Positions 56,419 to 64,000 of a stretch of DNA of 64,000 nt are shown one piece after another. The translations under genes and the position numbers were made by a program. Position 1 is the stretch's first letter. The number at the start of each line of letters is the position of its first letter. The stretch comes from Methylovirgula sp963708155. GTDB taxonomy: Bacteria; Pseudomonadota; Alphaproteobacteria; Rhizobiales; Beijerinckiaceae. The stretch lies in contig OY970183.1 of the NCBI GenBank assembly GCA_963708155.1, positions 806,001-870,000 of the forward strand. Reading direction: 5' to 3'. A model generated the notes under the pieces. The model did not search any database. It saw nothing but the letters and a program-made list of their open reading frames with translations, and was not told the origin of the DNA.

Positions 56419-57219
56419 TCAAGCGGACAAATGCGCTCCGCCATCGACCGGAATGATGGTCCCGGTGATCCTCTCCGCCGCATCGCTAACGAGGAAGGCT
56501 GCCAGGTTTCCAACATCCTCGATCTCGACGATGTGGTGCTCCGGCGCGCGGGCGGCCGCTTCCTCAAGGAGTTGATCAAACCGATCAATGCCGCTCGCAG
56601 CGCGCGTCCGAATTGGGCCCGGCGAAATCGCATGCGCCCGAATGCCCTTCGGCCCAAGCTCGGCGGCGACGTAACGCATGGAACTTTCCAGTGCTGCCTT
56701 GACAGGCCCCATCAAGTTGTAGTGCTCCACAACCCGCTCGGAGCCATAGAAGGTCACGCCAAGCAAGCAGCCGCCGTCCTGCATCAAGGGCTCGGCAAGG
56801 TGCGCCATGCGGATGAAGGAATAGCAGGAAATGTTCATCGCAAGGTCGAAGCCCTCGACAGAGCAATCGGTCACCCGACTGCGCAAATCCGCCTCCGGCG
56901 CGAATGCGATCGAATGCAGCAGGAAATCGAGCCGGCCCCATTTTTCTTTCACCGCCGCGAACACCGCCTCGAGCTGACCCGGTTCACGCACATCGCACGG
57001 GAGCACCAGGTCGCAGTCCAGGCGGTCGGTTACGGCTCGGACGAATGGCTCGGCCTTGGCATTGAGATAGGTCGCGGCGAGACGCGCGCCTGTCCGCGCA
57101 AAGGCCGCGGCGCAGCCAGCGGCAATGCTGTGCTCATTGGCAATCCCGATGACAAGTCCATGCTTGCCGCGGAGGTCCACGAGAGGCGCGGGATGCTCTA
57201 AGGGTGTGGGGTGCGTCAT
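56419..57219 (-). CDS. fabI: FabI-type enoyl-[acyl-carrier-protein] reductase
   Basis: 266 residues. An SDR of the FabI subgroup, with GKHGLVIGIANEHSIAAGCAAAF, SIAFAPEADL and the Y-x6-K catalytic pair in EHYNLMGPVKAALE. SPGPIRTRAASGI and GTIIPVDGG follow. It reduces enoyl-ACP with NADH. This copy lies behind ackA in the phaC operon, so it is probably a second FabI tuned to that pathway rather than the housekeeping enzyme. The start is ATG 57219 with AGGATTCAGGA upstream. Confidence 0.88.
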   Translation of the reverse strand: MTHPTPLEHPAPLVDLRGKHGLVIGIANEHSIAAGCAAAFARTGARLAATYLNAKAEPFVRAVTDRLDCDLVLPCDVREPGQLEAVFAAVKEKWGRLDFLLHSIAFAPEADLRSRVTDCSVEGFDLAMNISCYSFIRMAHLAEPLMQDGGCLLGVTFYGSERVVEHYNLMGPVKAALESSMRYVAAELGPKGIRAHAISPGPIRTRAASGIDRFDQLLEEAAARAPEHHIVEIEDVGNLAAFLVSDAAERITGTIIPVDGGAHLSA

Positions 57220-57308
57220 TCCTGAATCCTTTACGCTCTCGCTCCAACAGGCCGCGGACCAAACGCCCCGGCACGAACCGGAGCTTTTCTCCTGCATTTT
57301 TCCACCCT

Positions 57309-58505
57309 TCAGAGAGCGGGCGCGGGAGCGCCAACCGTGTCGCGCGTGTGTCGCGCGATCATCGCTTCCTCGTCGGTCGGGATCGCCCAGACCGAAACGC
57401 GGCTTTGTTTATCGCCGATATTTATTGCGTTCCTGTGATTGGCCTCAAGGTCGGGCTTGACCCCAAGCCACTCCAATCCGGCGCAGACGCGCGCGCAAAT
57501 CTGCGCCGAATGTTCGCCGATGCCTGCCGTGAATACGAGAGCATCGAGACCGCCGAGCGAACTCGTCAACGCGCCGATTTCGCGCACGATCCGATAGACG
57601 AAGAGATCGATGGCTTCCTTCGCACGCGGATCGTTGCTGGCTTCGAGCGTGCGCATATCGCTCGCGATGCCGGAAACGCCGAGAAGGCCAGAGCGGCGAT
57701 AAAGGATATCTTCGACCTGCTTTGTATCGAGTCCGCGTTGCTGCTCGAGATAGAGAATGACGCCCGGATCGAGATTGCCGCAGCGCGTGCCCATCATGAG
57801 GCCGTCGAGCGCGGTGAACCCCATCGTCGTATCGATGCTGCGGCCGGCTTTCATCGCGCAGAGGCTCGCGCCATTGCCGAGATGGGCAGCGATGACGCGG
57901 CTTTCGGCCAGATGCGGCGCCAGGACGCGCAAGCGCGCGGCGATATATTCATAGGAGAGGCCATGAAATCCGTAGCGGCGCACATCCTGCGCCTCATATT
58001 CGCGCGGCAAGGCGAAGCGAGTCGCGACCTTCGGCATGGAGTGATGGAAGGCCGTGTCGAAACATGCGACCTGCGGCAAATCCGGCCGCGCGGCGAGAAG
58101 AGCGCGGATGGGCGCGAGATTATGCGGCTCGTGCAAGGGCGCAAGGGGAGTCAGCTTATCGAGCTCCGCTAGCAGATCGCGTGTCACGCGCTCCGGCCGG
58201 GCGTGATCGGGACCGCCATGCACCACACGATGACCGGCCGCGATCAATCTGTCGTCGCCGAGATGATCCTCGGCCCATTGAACGAGAGTTCCTAGCAATT
58301 CAGGAAATTCCGTCGCGCCGGTCCAGGTCCGCTCCGCGAGCGGCGAGCCTTGCGCATCTCTGGCGAAGAAATGCGGCGCGTCGCCCTCGATCTCCTCGAC
58401 CTCACCCTTGGCGACGAGTTTGATGCTTTCCGCGCTTTCGAGCTCGAACAAGGAGAATTTTATACTCGATGAGCCTGCGTTGAACGTCAGGACCGCGTCC
58501 GCCAC
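57309..58505 (-). CDS. ackA: Acetate kinase
   Basis: 398 residues, full length. The N-terminal phosphate-binding segment LTFNAGSSSIKFSLFE, GHRVVHGG, FDTAFH, HLGNGASLCA and GIGEHSAQI are all present. It interconverts acetyl phosphate and acetate with ATP formation. GTG start at 58505, two bases after the stop of the maoC-pta gene (TGA-GC-GTG), so the genes are translationally coupled and share the route from acetyl-CoA to acetate. Confidence 0.94.
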   Translation of the reverse strand: MADAVLTFNAGSSSIKFSLFELESAESIKLVAKGEVEEIEGDAPHFFARDAQGSPLAERTWTGATEFPELLGTLVQWAEDHLGDDRLIAAGHRVVHGGPDHARPERVTRDLLAELDKLTPLAPLHEPHNLAPIRALLAARPDLPQVACFDTAFHHSMPKVATRFALPREYEAQDVRRYGFHGLSYEYIAARLRVLAPHLAESRVIAAHLGNGASLCAMKAGRSIDTTMGFTALDGLMMGTRCGNLDPGVILYLEQQRGLDTKQVEDILYRRSGLLGVSGIASDMRTLEASNDPRAKEAIDLFVYRIVREIGALTSSLGGLDALVFTAGIGEHSAQICARVCAGLEWLGVKPDLEANHRNAINIGDKQSRVSVWAIPTDEEAMIARHTRDTVGAPAPAL

Positions 58506-58507
58506 GC

Positions 58508-59941
58508 TCAGGCCCCTGGCGCTGAAGGTGTCGCGACGGCCCCGCCATGCGCGATGAGAACCGCGACCGCGCAGGAGGCCATCCGCGTGCGCTCGGCATC
58601 GCTCCGGCTTGTCAGAATAATCGGCACGCTGGCGCCGAGCACGATGCCGGCGGCATCGGCGCGGGCGAGATAGATCAATTGCTTGGCGAGGATATTGCCA
58701 AACTCAAGATCGGGCACGACAAGAATGTCCGCCTGACCGGCAACCCTGGAGACAATGCCTTTCTCCGCCGCCGCTGCGGCGCTCACTGCATTGTCGAAGG
58801 CGAGCGGACCATCGACGATCGCCCCCTTGATCTGGCCGCGCTCTGCCATTTTGCTGAGCGCCGCCGCATCGAGAGACGATTGGAGTTTGGGACTGACCGT
58901 CTCGACCGCCGAAAGTACCGCGACCTTCGGCTCCGCCACACCCATGACATGCGCCAAATCTACGGCGTTTTGAACGATGTCGGCCTTCTCTTCGAGCGTC
59001 GGCGCGATATTGACCGCCGCATCCGTCACCAGCAGCGGACGCGGATAAGTCGGAACGTCCAGAAGATAAACATGGCTCAACCGCCGGCCCGTGCGCAACG
59101 TGCTGCCCGGCGCCAGCACCGCATGCAAGAGCTCGTCGGTGTGCAGCGAGCCCTTCATCAGGAGGTTGGCCTCGCCGTTCTTGACCAGCGCCACGGCCGC
59201 CGCTGCAGCTTCCGCGCTGCGCGCCACATCGACGATGCGGAAAGCCGAAACATCCACTTTGGCCTCTGCCGCGGCGGCAAGGATTTTGTCCTTCGGCCCG
59301 ACGAGAATCGGGGCGATAAGGCCCGCCATGGCGGCTTCGGCCACGGCACCGATCGCGCTGGCGTCGCAGGGATAGGCGACAGCCGTCGCCGCAGGCTTGT
59401 GTCCCGCAGCTGCGGCCATCAACGCCCGGAAACGATCGTGCCGTGAAATCTGTACTTCCGGCAATTCAACGCGCGGCCGGCGCACCTTGTCTCGCGGCGC
59501 GCGCACGAAAGCCTTGCCGCTGATGACGACATAGCCCTTCTGGTTCGTGCAGGAGCAATCAAGGACGAGGTCGCCCTTCTCGGGATGTTTTTCGGCGACC
59601 GTCAGCGTCGCGGTGATCGTATCCCCGATATCGACGGGCGCGGTGAAGCGAAGATCCTGGCCGAGATAGATCGTTCCCGGCCCCGGCAATTTGGTGCCGA
59701 GTACATTGGAGATGAGTCCGGCGCTCAACATGCCATGCGCGATAACCCGGTGGAACATGTCGGTCTGCGCATAGGCCGGATCGAGGTGCGCCGGGTTGAC
59801 GTCGCCCGAGACGATGGCGAACAAATCGATATCCTGCTGCGATACCGTCTTCGCAACGCTCGCCTGATCGCCGACGGCGATTTCATCGAACGTTCGATTC
59901 TCGATCATCTGCACGGGCGCGGGCGGTGGATTGAAATTCAT
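58508..59941 (-). CDS. MaoC-phosphate acetyl/butyryltransferase fusion protein
   Basis: 477 residues. The N-terminal MaoC-like hotdog domain (about residues 15-145) contains VSGDVNPAHLDPAYAQ and HGMLSAGLISNVLGTKLPGPG, the dehydratase signature of (R)-specific enoyl-CoA hydratases. The C-terminal PTA/PTB domain (about 165-470) has VAYPCDASAIGAVAEAA, NLLMKGSLHTDELL, TDAAVNIAPTLEEK and VDGPLAFDNAVS. It combines beta-oxidation/PHB-type hydration with acyl-phosphate formation. It lies 12 bases after phaC and two before ackA in one operon. Confidence 0.9.
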   Translation of the reverse strand: MNFNPPPAPVQMIENRTFDEIAVGDQASVAKTVSQQDIDLFAIVSGDVNPAHLDPAYAQTDMFHRVIAHGMLSAGLISNVLGTKLPGPGTIYLGQDLRFTAPVDIGDTITATLTVAEKHPEKGDLVLDCSCTNQKGYVVISGKAFVRAPRDKVRRPRVELPEVQISRHDRFRALMAAAAGHKPAATAVAYPCDASAIGAVAEAAMAGLIAPILVGPKDKILAAAAEAKVDVSAFRIVDVARSAEAAAAAVALVKNGEANLLMKGSLHTDELLHAVLAPGSTLRTGRRLSHVYLLDVPTYPRPLLVTDAAVNIAPTLEEKADIVQNAVDLAHVMGVAEPKVAVLSAVETVSPKLQSSLDAAALSKMAERGQIKGAIVDGPLAFDNAVSAAAAAEKGIVSRVAGQADILVVPDLEFGNILAKQLIYLARADAAGIVLGASVPIILTSRSDAERTRMASCAVAVLIAHGGAVATPSAPGA

Positions 59942-59953
59942 ACCTAGCCCCGT

Positions 59954-61759
59954 TCACATTTCTCGCACATAGGTGCCCGGCGCGTCACAGATCGGCGGAT
60001 AGCCGCGATCCGGCGCGCCAAGGCTGGGCGGCGCCACCGGCTGACTTGAATATTTGGCAAGCCAATCGGCGAGATTGGGCCACCACGAGCCCTCGTATTG
60101 TGTCGCCGCCGCTTTCCATTCCTCCGGCGAGACAAAGCGCCCATGCGCCGGACGACGGGCGAGGCGGAATCGCCGGTTCCGATGCCCCGGCTCGCTGACG
60201 ATACCTGCGTTATGGCCACCCGACGTCAGCACGAAGGTGATGTCGCCCTGATTGAGGAGATTGATCTTGTAGACCGAGCGCCAGGGCGCGACGTGATCTG
60301 TTTCCGTCGTTACCGCGAAAATCGGCGCATCGATGGCAGAGATCGCAATCGGCTCGCCGCGGACCTTGAAGCGCCCTTCGGCAAGATCGTTGTGCAGGAA
60401 CATCGCGTGCAGATATTCCGAATGCATGCGGAACGGCATCCGTGTTGCATCCGCGTTCCACGCCAAGAGATCGAATGGCTTCTCGCGTTCGCCGAGCAGA
60501 TAGGTCTTGATGAGCCGCGACCAGATGAGCTCGTTCGAACGCAGAACCTGAAAGGCGCCGGCCATCTGCGTACTGTCGAGAAAGCCTTGCTGCCACATCA
60601 CATCGTCGAGGAGCGCGAGCTGGCTCTCGTCGGTGAAGAGCTGCAACTCGCCCGCCTCGGTGAAATCAGTCTGCGCCGCCAGCAGCGTGACCGTCGCGAG
60701 CCGCTCATCTCCGTCGCGCGCCATCGCTGCCGCGGCGATCGAGAGCAAGGTGCCGCCGAGGCAATAGCCGATGGCATGGATTTTCTTCGCGCCGCAAATC
60801 GCCGTGACCGCATCGAGCGCCGCCATCACGCCAAGCCGGCGGTAGTCATCGAGCGAAATATTGCGTAGCTCGACCCCCGGATTTCGCCAGGAGACGCAAA
60901 ACACGGTGAAGCCCTGCGCGACAAGATAACGAACGAAGGAATTTTCGGGCGACAGATCGAGAATGTAATATTTCATGATCCACGCCGGCACGACGAGGAT
61001 CGGCTCCGGCCGTACCGACGGTGTCGTCGGTGAATATTGGATCAACTCCATCAATTCGGTGCGCAGTACGACCTTCCCCGGCGTGATCGCGAGATTTTTG
61101 CCAACTTCAAAGCCGTCCATATCCTCAAGCGATTTATGCTCGGCGAGGCGCTGCATATCCTCGAGAAAATTGCGGGCGCCGCGGATGAAATTAAACCCGA
61201 ATTGCTCGACGGTCGTCTTGATGACCTCAGGATTTGTGAGCGGCGAATTCGACGGCGACAGAAGATCGAGGATCTGGCGGGCGGCGAAGGCGACGATATT
61301 GCTGTGCTGTCTGGCAACGCCAGGCATAGCGGCGGTCGCGGAGCGCCACCATTCCTCGCCGAGGACGGTGGCCTGCGCAAAGAAATTAAAAGGCGGCTGA
61401 GTCCAGCTTTCATTGCTGAAGCGCCGATCCCCCGGCGCGGGTGCAGCCCATTGCGAGGGCGTAAAGAGCTGCATCCATTTATGCGCAGCGTCCTGCGCCA
61501 AAGTTACCCGGCGGCCGGGAGAATTGGCCAGATGCAAAGACCAATCGAGATAGGCAAGCAGCAGGGAGATATAGGAAAGCGACGATGTTAATGGCGCCTC
61601 GCGCGCATGCAGAAGCCGATCGAGGTGGTCTTCGGGAATATCTTCAGGCGCGTCGGAGCCGGAGAAGTGGTCTAGCTGGGGCGCGGCAGCGCCCACCACG
61701 TTCGGTGCCTCGGGATCGGCGGCGGCTCTCTTTTGCACCAAATTTACGACTTCCGACAT
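59954..61759 (-). CDS. phaC: Class I poly(3-hydroxyalkanoate) synthase PhaC
   Basis: 601 residues, normal for class I. The lipase-like box GYCLGG holds the catalytic Cys. The other catalytic residues are in ETDHVAPW (Asp) and SGGHNAGI (His). It polymerises 3-hydroxyacyl-CoA into storage granules. ATG 61759 has TGGAG seven bases upstream; the frame upstream to 61828 is not conserved. It heads the operon phaC / maoC-pta / ackA / fabI and is divergent from a phasin gene, with an FNR-type box between them. Confidence 0.94.
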   Translation of the reverse strand: MSEVVNLVQKRAAADPEAPNVVGAAAPQLDHFSGSDAPEDIPEDHLDRLLHAREAPLTSSLSYISLLLAYLDWSLHLANSPGRRVTLAQDAAHKWMQLFTPSQWAAPAPGDRRFSNESWTQPPFNFFAQATVLGEEWWRSATAAMPGVARQHSNIVAFAARQILDLLSPSNSPLTNPEVIKTTVEQFGFNFIRGARNFLEDMQRLAEHKSLEDMDGFEVGKNLAITPGKVVLRTELMELIQYSPTTPSVRPEPILVVPAWIMKYYILDLSPENSFVRYLVAQGFTVFCVSWRNPGVELRNISLDDYRRLGVMAALDAVTAICGAKKIHAIGYCLGGTLLSIAAAAMARDGDERLATVTLLAAQTDFTEAGELQLFTDESQLALLDDVMWQQGFLDSTQMAGAFQVLRSNELIWSRLIKTYLLGEREKPFDLLAWNADATRMPFRMHSEYLHAMFLHNDLAEGRFKVRGEPIAISAIDAPIFAVTTETDHVAPWRSVYKINLLNQGDITFVLTSGGHNAGIVSEPGHRNRRFRLARRPAHGRFVSPEEWKAAATQYEGSWWPNLADWLAKYSSQPVAPPSLGAPDRGYPPICDAPGTYVREM

Positions 61760-61814
61760 CACCAGACTCCAGCATCGCGAAGAGCCATGATTAGTCCCTG
61801 AAATGAGAGAATAA

Positions 61815-61828
61815 TTGATAAATATCAA
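61815..61828. promoter_or_regulatory. FNR/FixK-type binding site (anaerobox)
   Basis: TTGATAAATATCAA is a perfect TTGAT-N4-ATCAA palindrome, the consensus for FNR, FixK and related Crp-family regulators. It lies in the 127-base gap between phaC (-) and the phasin gene (+), about 56-60 bases before each start codon. It could therefore activate both directions. A FixK-type regulator is encoded about 500 bases away. Confidence 0.8.
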
Positions 61829-61886
61829 ACACCCTAGCGTCTCATCGTGTCTTTCTTACGAAAGAAAGTTTACAGAGGAGGATTGC

Positions 61887-62294
61887 ATGGTTGACCCTAC
61901 AAAAATTACAGCTGAACTCTCCGCCATGCGAACCGATCTGCCACTTCATGTGGTGGACGCGCAGAAGCAGGCCGCAAAGCTCTTCTCGGATTTCAATGAG
62001 CTAACCTGCAAGACGTGGCGTGGCGTTCTCGAAAGCCAGACCGAACTGTTCCGGCTCGAAACCAGTCAGGCGTCGAAGGCTTTTCTTCTGCCGAAGGTAA
62101 GCGAAAATCCCGAGGCTGCTTTGTCGGGCTATCTTGATAATCTTCACACGCAGACGGAACAGGTCATCGTTCAGGCACGGCAATTGAATGACATCTGGCG
62201 CAATTATAGCTGGAGCCTGCTTTCCCTGTGCGCCTGCAATTATCGCAACAGCCTTGCCAATGTGTCCTCGATTGCGCCCGGCAACCAACATTAA
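61887..62294 (+). CDS. Phasin family protein (PHB granule-associated)
   Basis: 135 residues from ATG 61887 with AGAGGAGG upstream. It is an amphipathic helical protein with FSDFNELTCKTWRGVLESQTELFRLETSQASKAF, matching the phasin pattern of coat proteins on PHB granules. Its head-to-head position with phaC supports that role. An upstream in-frame start at 61815 would cover the FNR box and is unlikely. Confidence 0.82.
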   Translation: MVDPTKITAELSAMRTDLPLHVVDAQKQAAKLFSDFNELTCKTWRGVLESQTELFRLETSQASKAFLLPKVSENPEAALSGYLDNLHTQTEQVIVQARQLNDIWRNYSWSLLSLCACNYRNSLANVSSIAPGNQH

Positions 62295-62306
62295 ATCGAG
62301 AACGCG

Positions 62307-62331
62307 CCGAAACTGGTTTGGCCAGTTTCGG
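62307..62331. terminator. Perfect hairpin between convergent phasin and fixK genes
   Basis: A 10-base stem (CCGAAACTGG / CCAGTTTCGG, loop TTTGG) lies 13 bases after the phasin stop and 17 before the fixK stop. It is suitable to end both transcripts, although no long T-run follows on either strand. Confidence 0.5.
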
Positions 62332-62347
62332 CTCATGCCGTTAAAGT

Positions 62348-63019
62348 CTAGGCATTAAAATCGCGCAGGGCTTCGAGATTTCTAAGGCGAATTTGCCGGG
62401 CTGATGGCATTTCGATCAGCTTTTCGCGCTCAAGATGCGACAGCGTGCGCGAAACGGTCTCGATGGTCAGGCCGAGATAATCCGCGATGTCCTGGCGCGT
62501 CATCGCCAGGCTGACCGAGCGATGATCCGCCGAGTAATCGGCCCAATCGACAAGAAAGGCGGCAACCTTTTCGACCGCGCTGCGCCGACCAAGCAGAAGG
62601 GCATGCTCTTGCGCCCGCGCCAGACGATGCATGAGATGTTCGAAGAGCTGGTCAGCGATCTGGCCGCCCGCCGTCGTCACATCGGCGCCGCGCCGGCGAT
62701 AAGAAATCAAAGTGCAGTCGGAAACGGCTTCGGCCGAAAGACTGTGCAGCGATTCGCCCTCGATCCCGAAAATGTCGCCTGCCTGATAAAAGGCATCGAT
62801 CTGGCGGCGCCCGTCGCTCAGAAATTTGCAGGTGCGCACGACGCCCGACACAACTTTATAGAAGGTGTCGGCTGTGCCGCCCTCGGCGTAGATCTCGCGA
62901 TCCTGTGCAAAATTCTGGACCGACCCGGCCAAGCCCAGAACGCTCTCGCGTGGCTCGATGAATTTTACATGCCCGGCGATCGCCTCGCGACCCAAACGAT
63001 GAGCGAACTGAATAGTCAT
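62348..63019 (-). CDS. fixK: Crp/Fnr-family regulator, FixK-like
   Basis: 223 residues from ATG 63019 (GGGAGGG upstream). A cyclic-nucleotide-binding-like sensor domain is followed by the helix-turn-helix TRQDIADYLGLTIETVSRTLSHLE, whose recognition helix (E-T-V-S-R) fits TTGAT-type sites. The four N-terminal cysteines that hold the oxygen-sensing [4Fe-4S] cluster of FNR are absent, so it is FixK-like rather than FNR-like. It is presumably made under FixJ control and acts on the box at 61815. The first frame codon at 63040 is less supported. Confidence 0.87.
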   Translation of the reverse strand: MTIQFAHRLGREAIAGHVKFIEPRESVLGLAGSVQNFAQDREIYAEGGTADTFYKVVSGVVRTCKFLSDGRRQIDAFYQAGDIFGIEGESLHSLSAEAVSDCTLISYRRRGADVTTAGGQIADQLFEHLMHRLARAQEHALLLGRRSAVEKVAAFLVDWADYSADHRSVSLAMTRQDIADYLGLTIETVSRTLSHLEREKLIEMPSARQIRLRNLEALRDFNA

Positions 63020-63141
63020 CCGACCCTCCCAGAAATGCAACGAAGGTCAGGCTAAGGGGCGCAACGGGCGCCGGATATTGTGTTAGCTCCCTACGGGATT
63101 ATACGTAATTGCCTGAGAAAGCATGCAAATTTCGCTAAAAT

Positions 63142-63519
63142 CTAGCTGCCCAGAAGGCTCTGGATATTCTCCATCAGCGCCCCGTCTGACAACGGCTTCT
63201 CCAGCACCTGATGGACGCCGACACGCTCGGCGCGACGGCGCAAGGCATCGCTGGCATTGCTCGTTATGAGGATGACCGGCACGCCGACACCCTGCCCCGC
63301 AAGGCGGCCGAGAACCTCGAATCCGTCCATCCGCGGCATCCGGTAATCGAGGATCAGACAGCGCGCATGGGCAAGGTCGGGGTGCTTCAACAATTCATGG
63401 CCTTCGGCGCAAGTACGCACCGCGTACCCCTCAAGCTCAAGAGAGAACTTGAGCGATTCGCGCACCGCTTCATCATCATCGAGGATGAAGATAATATCCT
63501 TCTCCCCAGCGCTCATCAT
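63142..63519 (-). CDS. Single-domain response regulator (CheY/FixJ receiver type)
   Basis: 125 residues. The complete receiver is IFILDDDEAVRESL (acidic residues), phospho-Asp in CLILDYRMPRMDGFEVL, Thr/Ser at LITSN, and Lys in VLEKPL. It has no output domain. It lies between fixJ and fixK on the same strand. Similar single-domain receivers beside fixJ (FixT- or phosphate-sink-like roles) can tune FixL-FixJ phosphorylation, which is inferred here. ATG 63519 has GGAG upstream. Confidence 0.87.
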   Translation of the reverse strand: MMSAGEKDIIFILDDDEAVRESLKFSLELEGYAVRTCAEGHELLKHPDLAHARCLILDYRMPRMDGFEVLGRLAGQGVGVPVILITSNASDALRRRAERVGVHQVLEKPLSDGALMENIQSLLGS

Positions 63520-63625
63520 CCCGTCTCCAGCTTGCACGTATCGGGCAGCTTTGAAAGCGAGACCGCCTTGATGTAGCGCAAAGGCGGAGGGATAGACTGT
63601 TCGCGGCTTGATCGCGAAGGCCGAT

Positions 63626-64000
63626 TTAATCGGTCGGCAGCACTTTTGCCGTAAGCGCCATCCGCACGAGGCTGGAGAGGCTCGTCGCCCCCATCTTCGC
63701 CATGACGTTGCCGCGATGCACTTCGACGGTGCGAGGGCTGAGCTTCAGATCGTAGGCGATGGTCTTGTTGGGATAGCCCGCGAGCAGACCGTCGAGAACC
63801 TCGCGCTCGCGCGGCGTGAGGGAATTGAGCCTGCCGCGAATCTCTGCCCGCTCTGCATCGCGATCGCTGCTCGCCTCGTAGGATTCGAGCGCGACATGAA
63901 TAGCGCGAAGGAGTGTCTCATCATCGAACGGCTTTTCGATGAAATCACTCGCGCCGGCCTTCATCGCCTCGACCGCCAGAGGCACGTCGGCGTGGCCGGT
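63626..64000 (-). CDS. fixJ: FixJ-family response regulator (C-terminal part, runs off window)
   Basis: About 124 residues are visible; the gene continues beyond the right edge. The segment reads TGHADVPLAVEAMKAGASDFIEKPFDDE, the end of a FixJ-type receiver with its conserved Lys. A LuxR-type helix-turn-helix follows: LTPREREVLDGLLAGYPNKTIAYDLKLSPRTVEVHRGNVMAKM. In rhizobia FixJ is phosphorylated by the oxygen sensor FixL and turns on fixK; the arrangement here supports that cascade. The sensor gene is presumably just outside the window. Confidence 0.88.
   Translation of the reverse strand, partial: TGHADVPLAVEAMKAGASDFIEKPFDDETLLRAIHVALESYEASSDRDAERAEIRGRLNSLTPREREVLDGLLAGYPNKTIAYDLKLSPRTVEVHRGNVMAKMGATSLSSLVRMALTAKVLPTD

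Noticed and set aside
1..64000. CRISPR array, transposase, integrase or prophage genes
   Set aside because: No regularly spaced direct repeats and no recognisable mobile-element proteins. The only DNA tandem repeats are the Sel1 coding repeats.

Overview
The window looks like the chromosome of a GC-rich, methylotrophic alphaproteobacterium of the Hyphomicrobiales, most plausibly Beijerinckiaceae (Methylocella/Methylovirgula/Methylocapsa-like). This is inference. It rests on the start of a formaldehyde-activating enzyme gene (fae) at the left edge, malate synthase G with PEP carboxykinase, PHB synthase with phasin, FixJ/FixK-type regulators, a GCG_CRPN protein and Rhizobiales-type palindromic repeats. 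No phage, transposase or CRISPR array was seen.

Layout. 1-5 kb: fae (partial), the ergothioneine pair egtB-egtD, an aldo/keto reductase. 4-10 kb: a Lpd/MerA-like disulfide reductase, an ACS-type MFS carrier, a PuuB-like amine oxidase, a DUF4436 membrane protein. 9.6-14.6 kb: a PNPOx-like protein with a MocR regulator, CsbD, bioB, an EI24 membrane protein, DUF167, YggT, then tRNA-Ala(CGC). 15-20 kb: an exported choloylglycine-hydrolase-family enzyme, a Sel1 protein with 20 repeats, an MFS exporter. 20.6-27.3 kb: glcB and pckA, an unusual radical SAM protein, ugd. 27.5-30.6 kb: a flavoprotein lacking its redox cysteines followed at once by a sensor kinase, then tRNA-Arg(ACG).

31-38.6 kb is the most unusual part. 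A TpsB-like transporter gene is fused in frame, after one apparent frameshift, to two Omp25-like beta-barrel modules. Beside it, on the other strand, lie three small exported proteins with curlin-type N/Q repeats, an atypical receiver protein, and a LuxR regulator with a degenerate receiver reminiscent of CsgD. All sit behind a strikingly AT-rich upstream region. I read this as a compact curli-like fibre locus that lacks any visible csgG/E/F, next to a composite outer-membrane protein.

38.6-51 kb: RhlE helicase, a copper pair (DUF2946 and PCu(A)C), and a four-gene MdtABC-type RND efflux operon. 51-53 kb: gmd and fcl for GDP-L-fucose, both with a one-base frameshift. 53-62.3 kb: carbon storage and overflow metabolism, with acetoacetate decarboxylase, patatin phospholipase, thioesterase, and the operon phaC / maoC-pta fusion / ackA / fabI divergent from a phasin gene. 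A perfect FNR/FixK box lies between phaC and the phasin. 62.3-64 kb: FixK-type regulator, a single-domain receiver, and FixJ (partial), which probably control that operon under low oxygen.

Five apparent one-base indels (pckA, tRNA-Arg, the TpsB fusion, fcl, gmd) suggest residual sequencing errors. Each should be checked before being read as biology.
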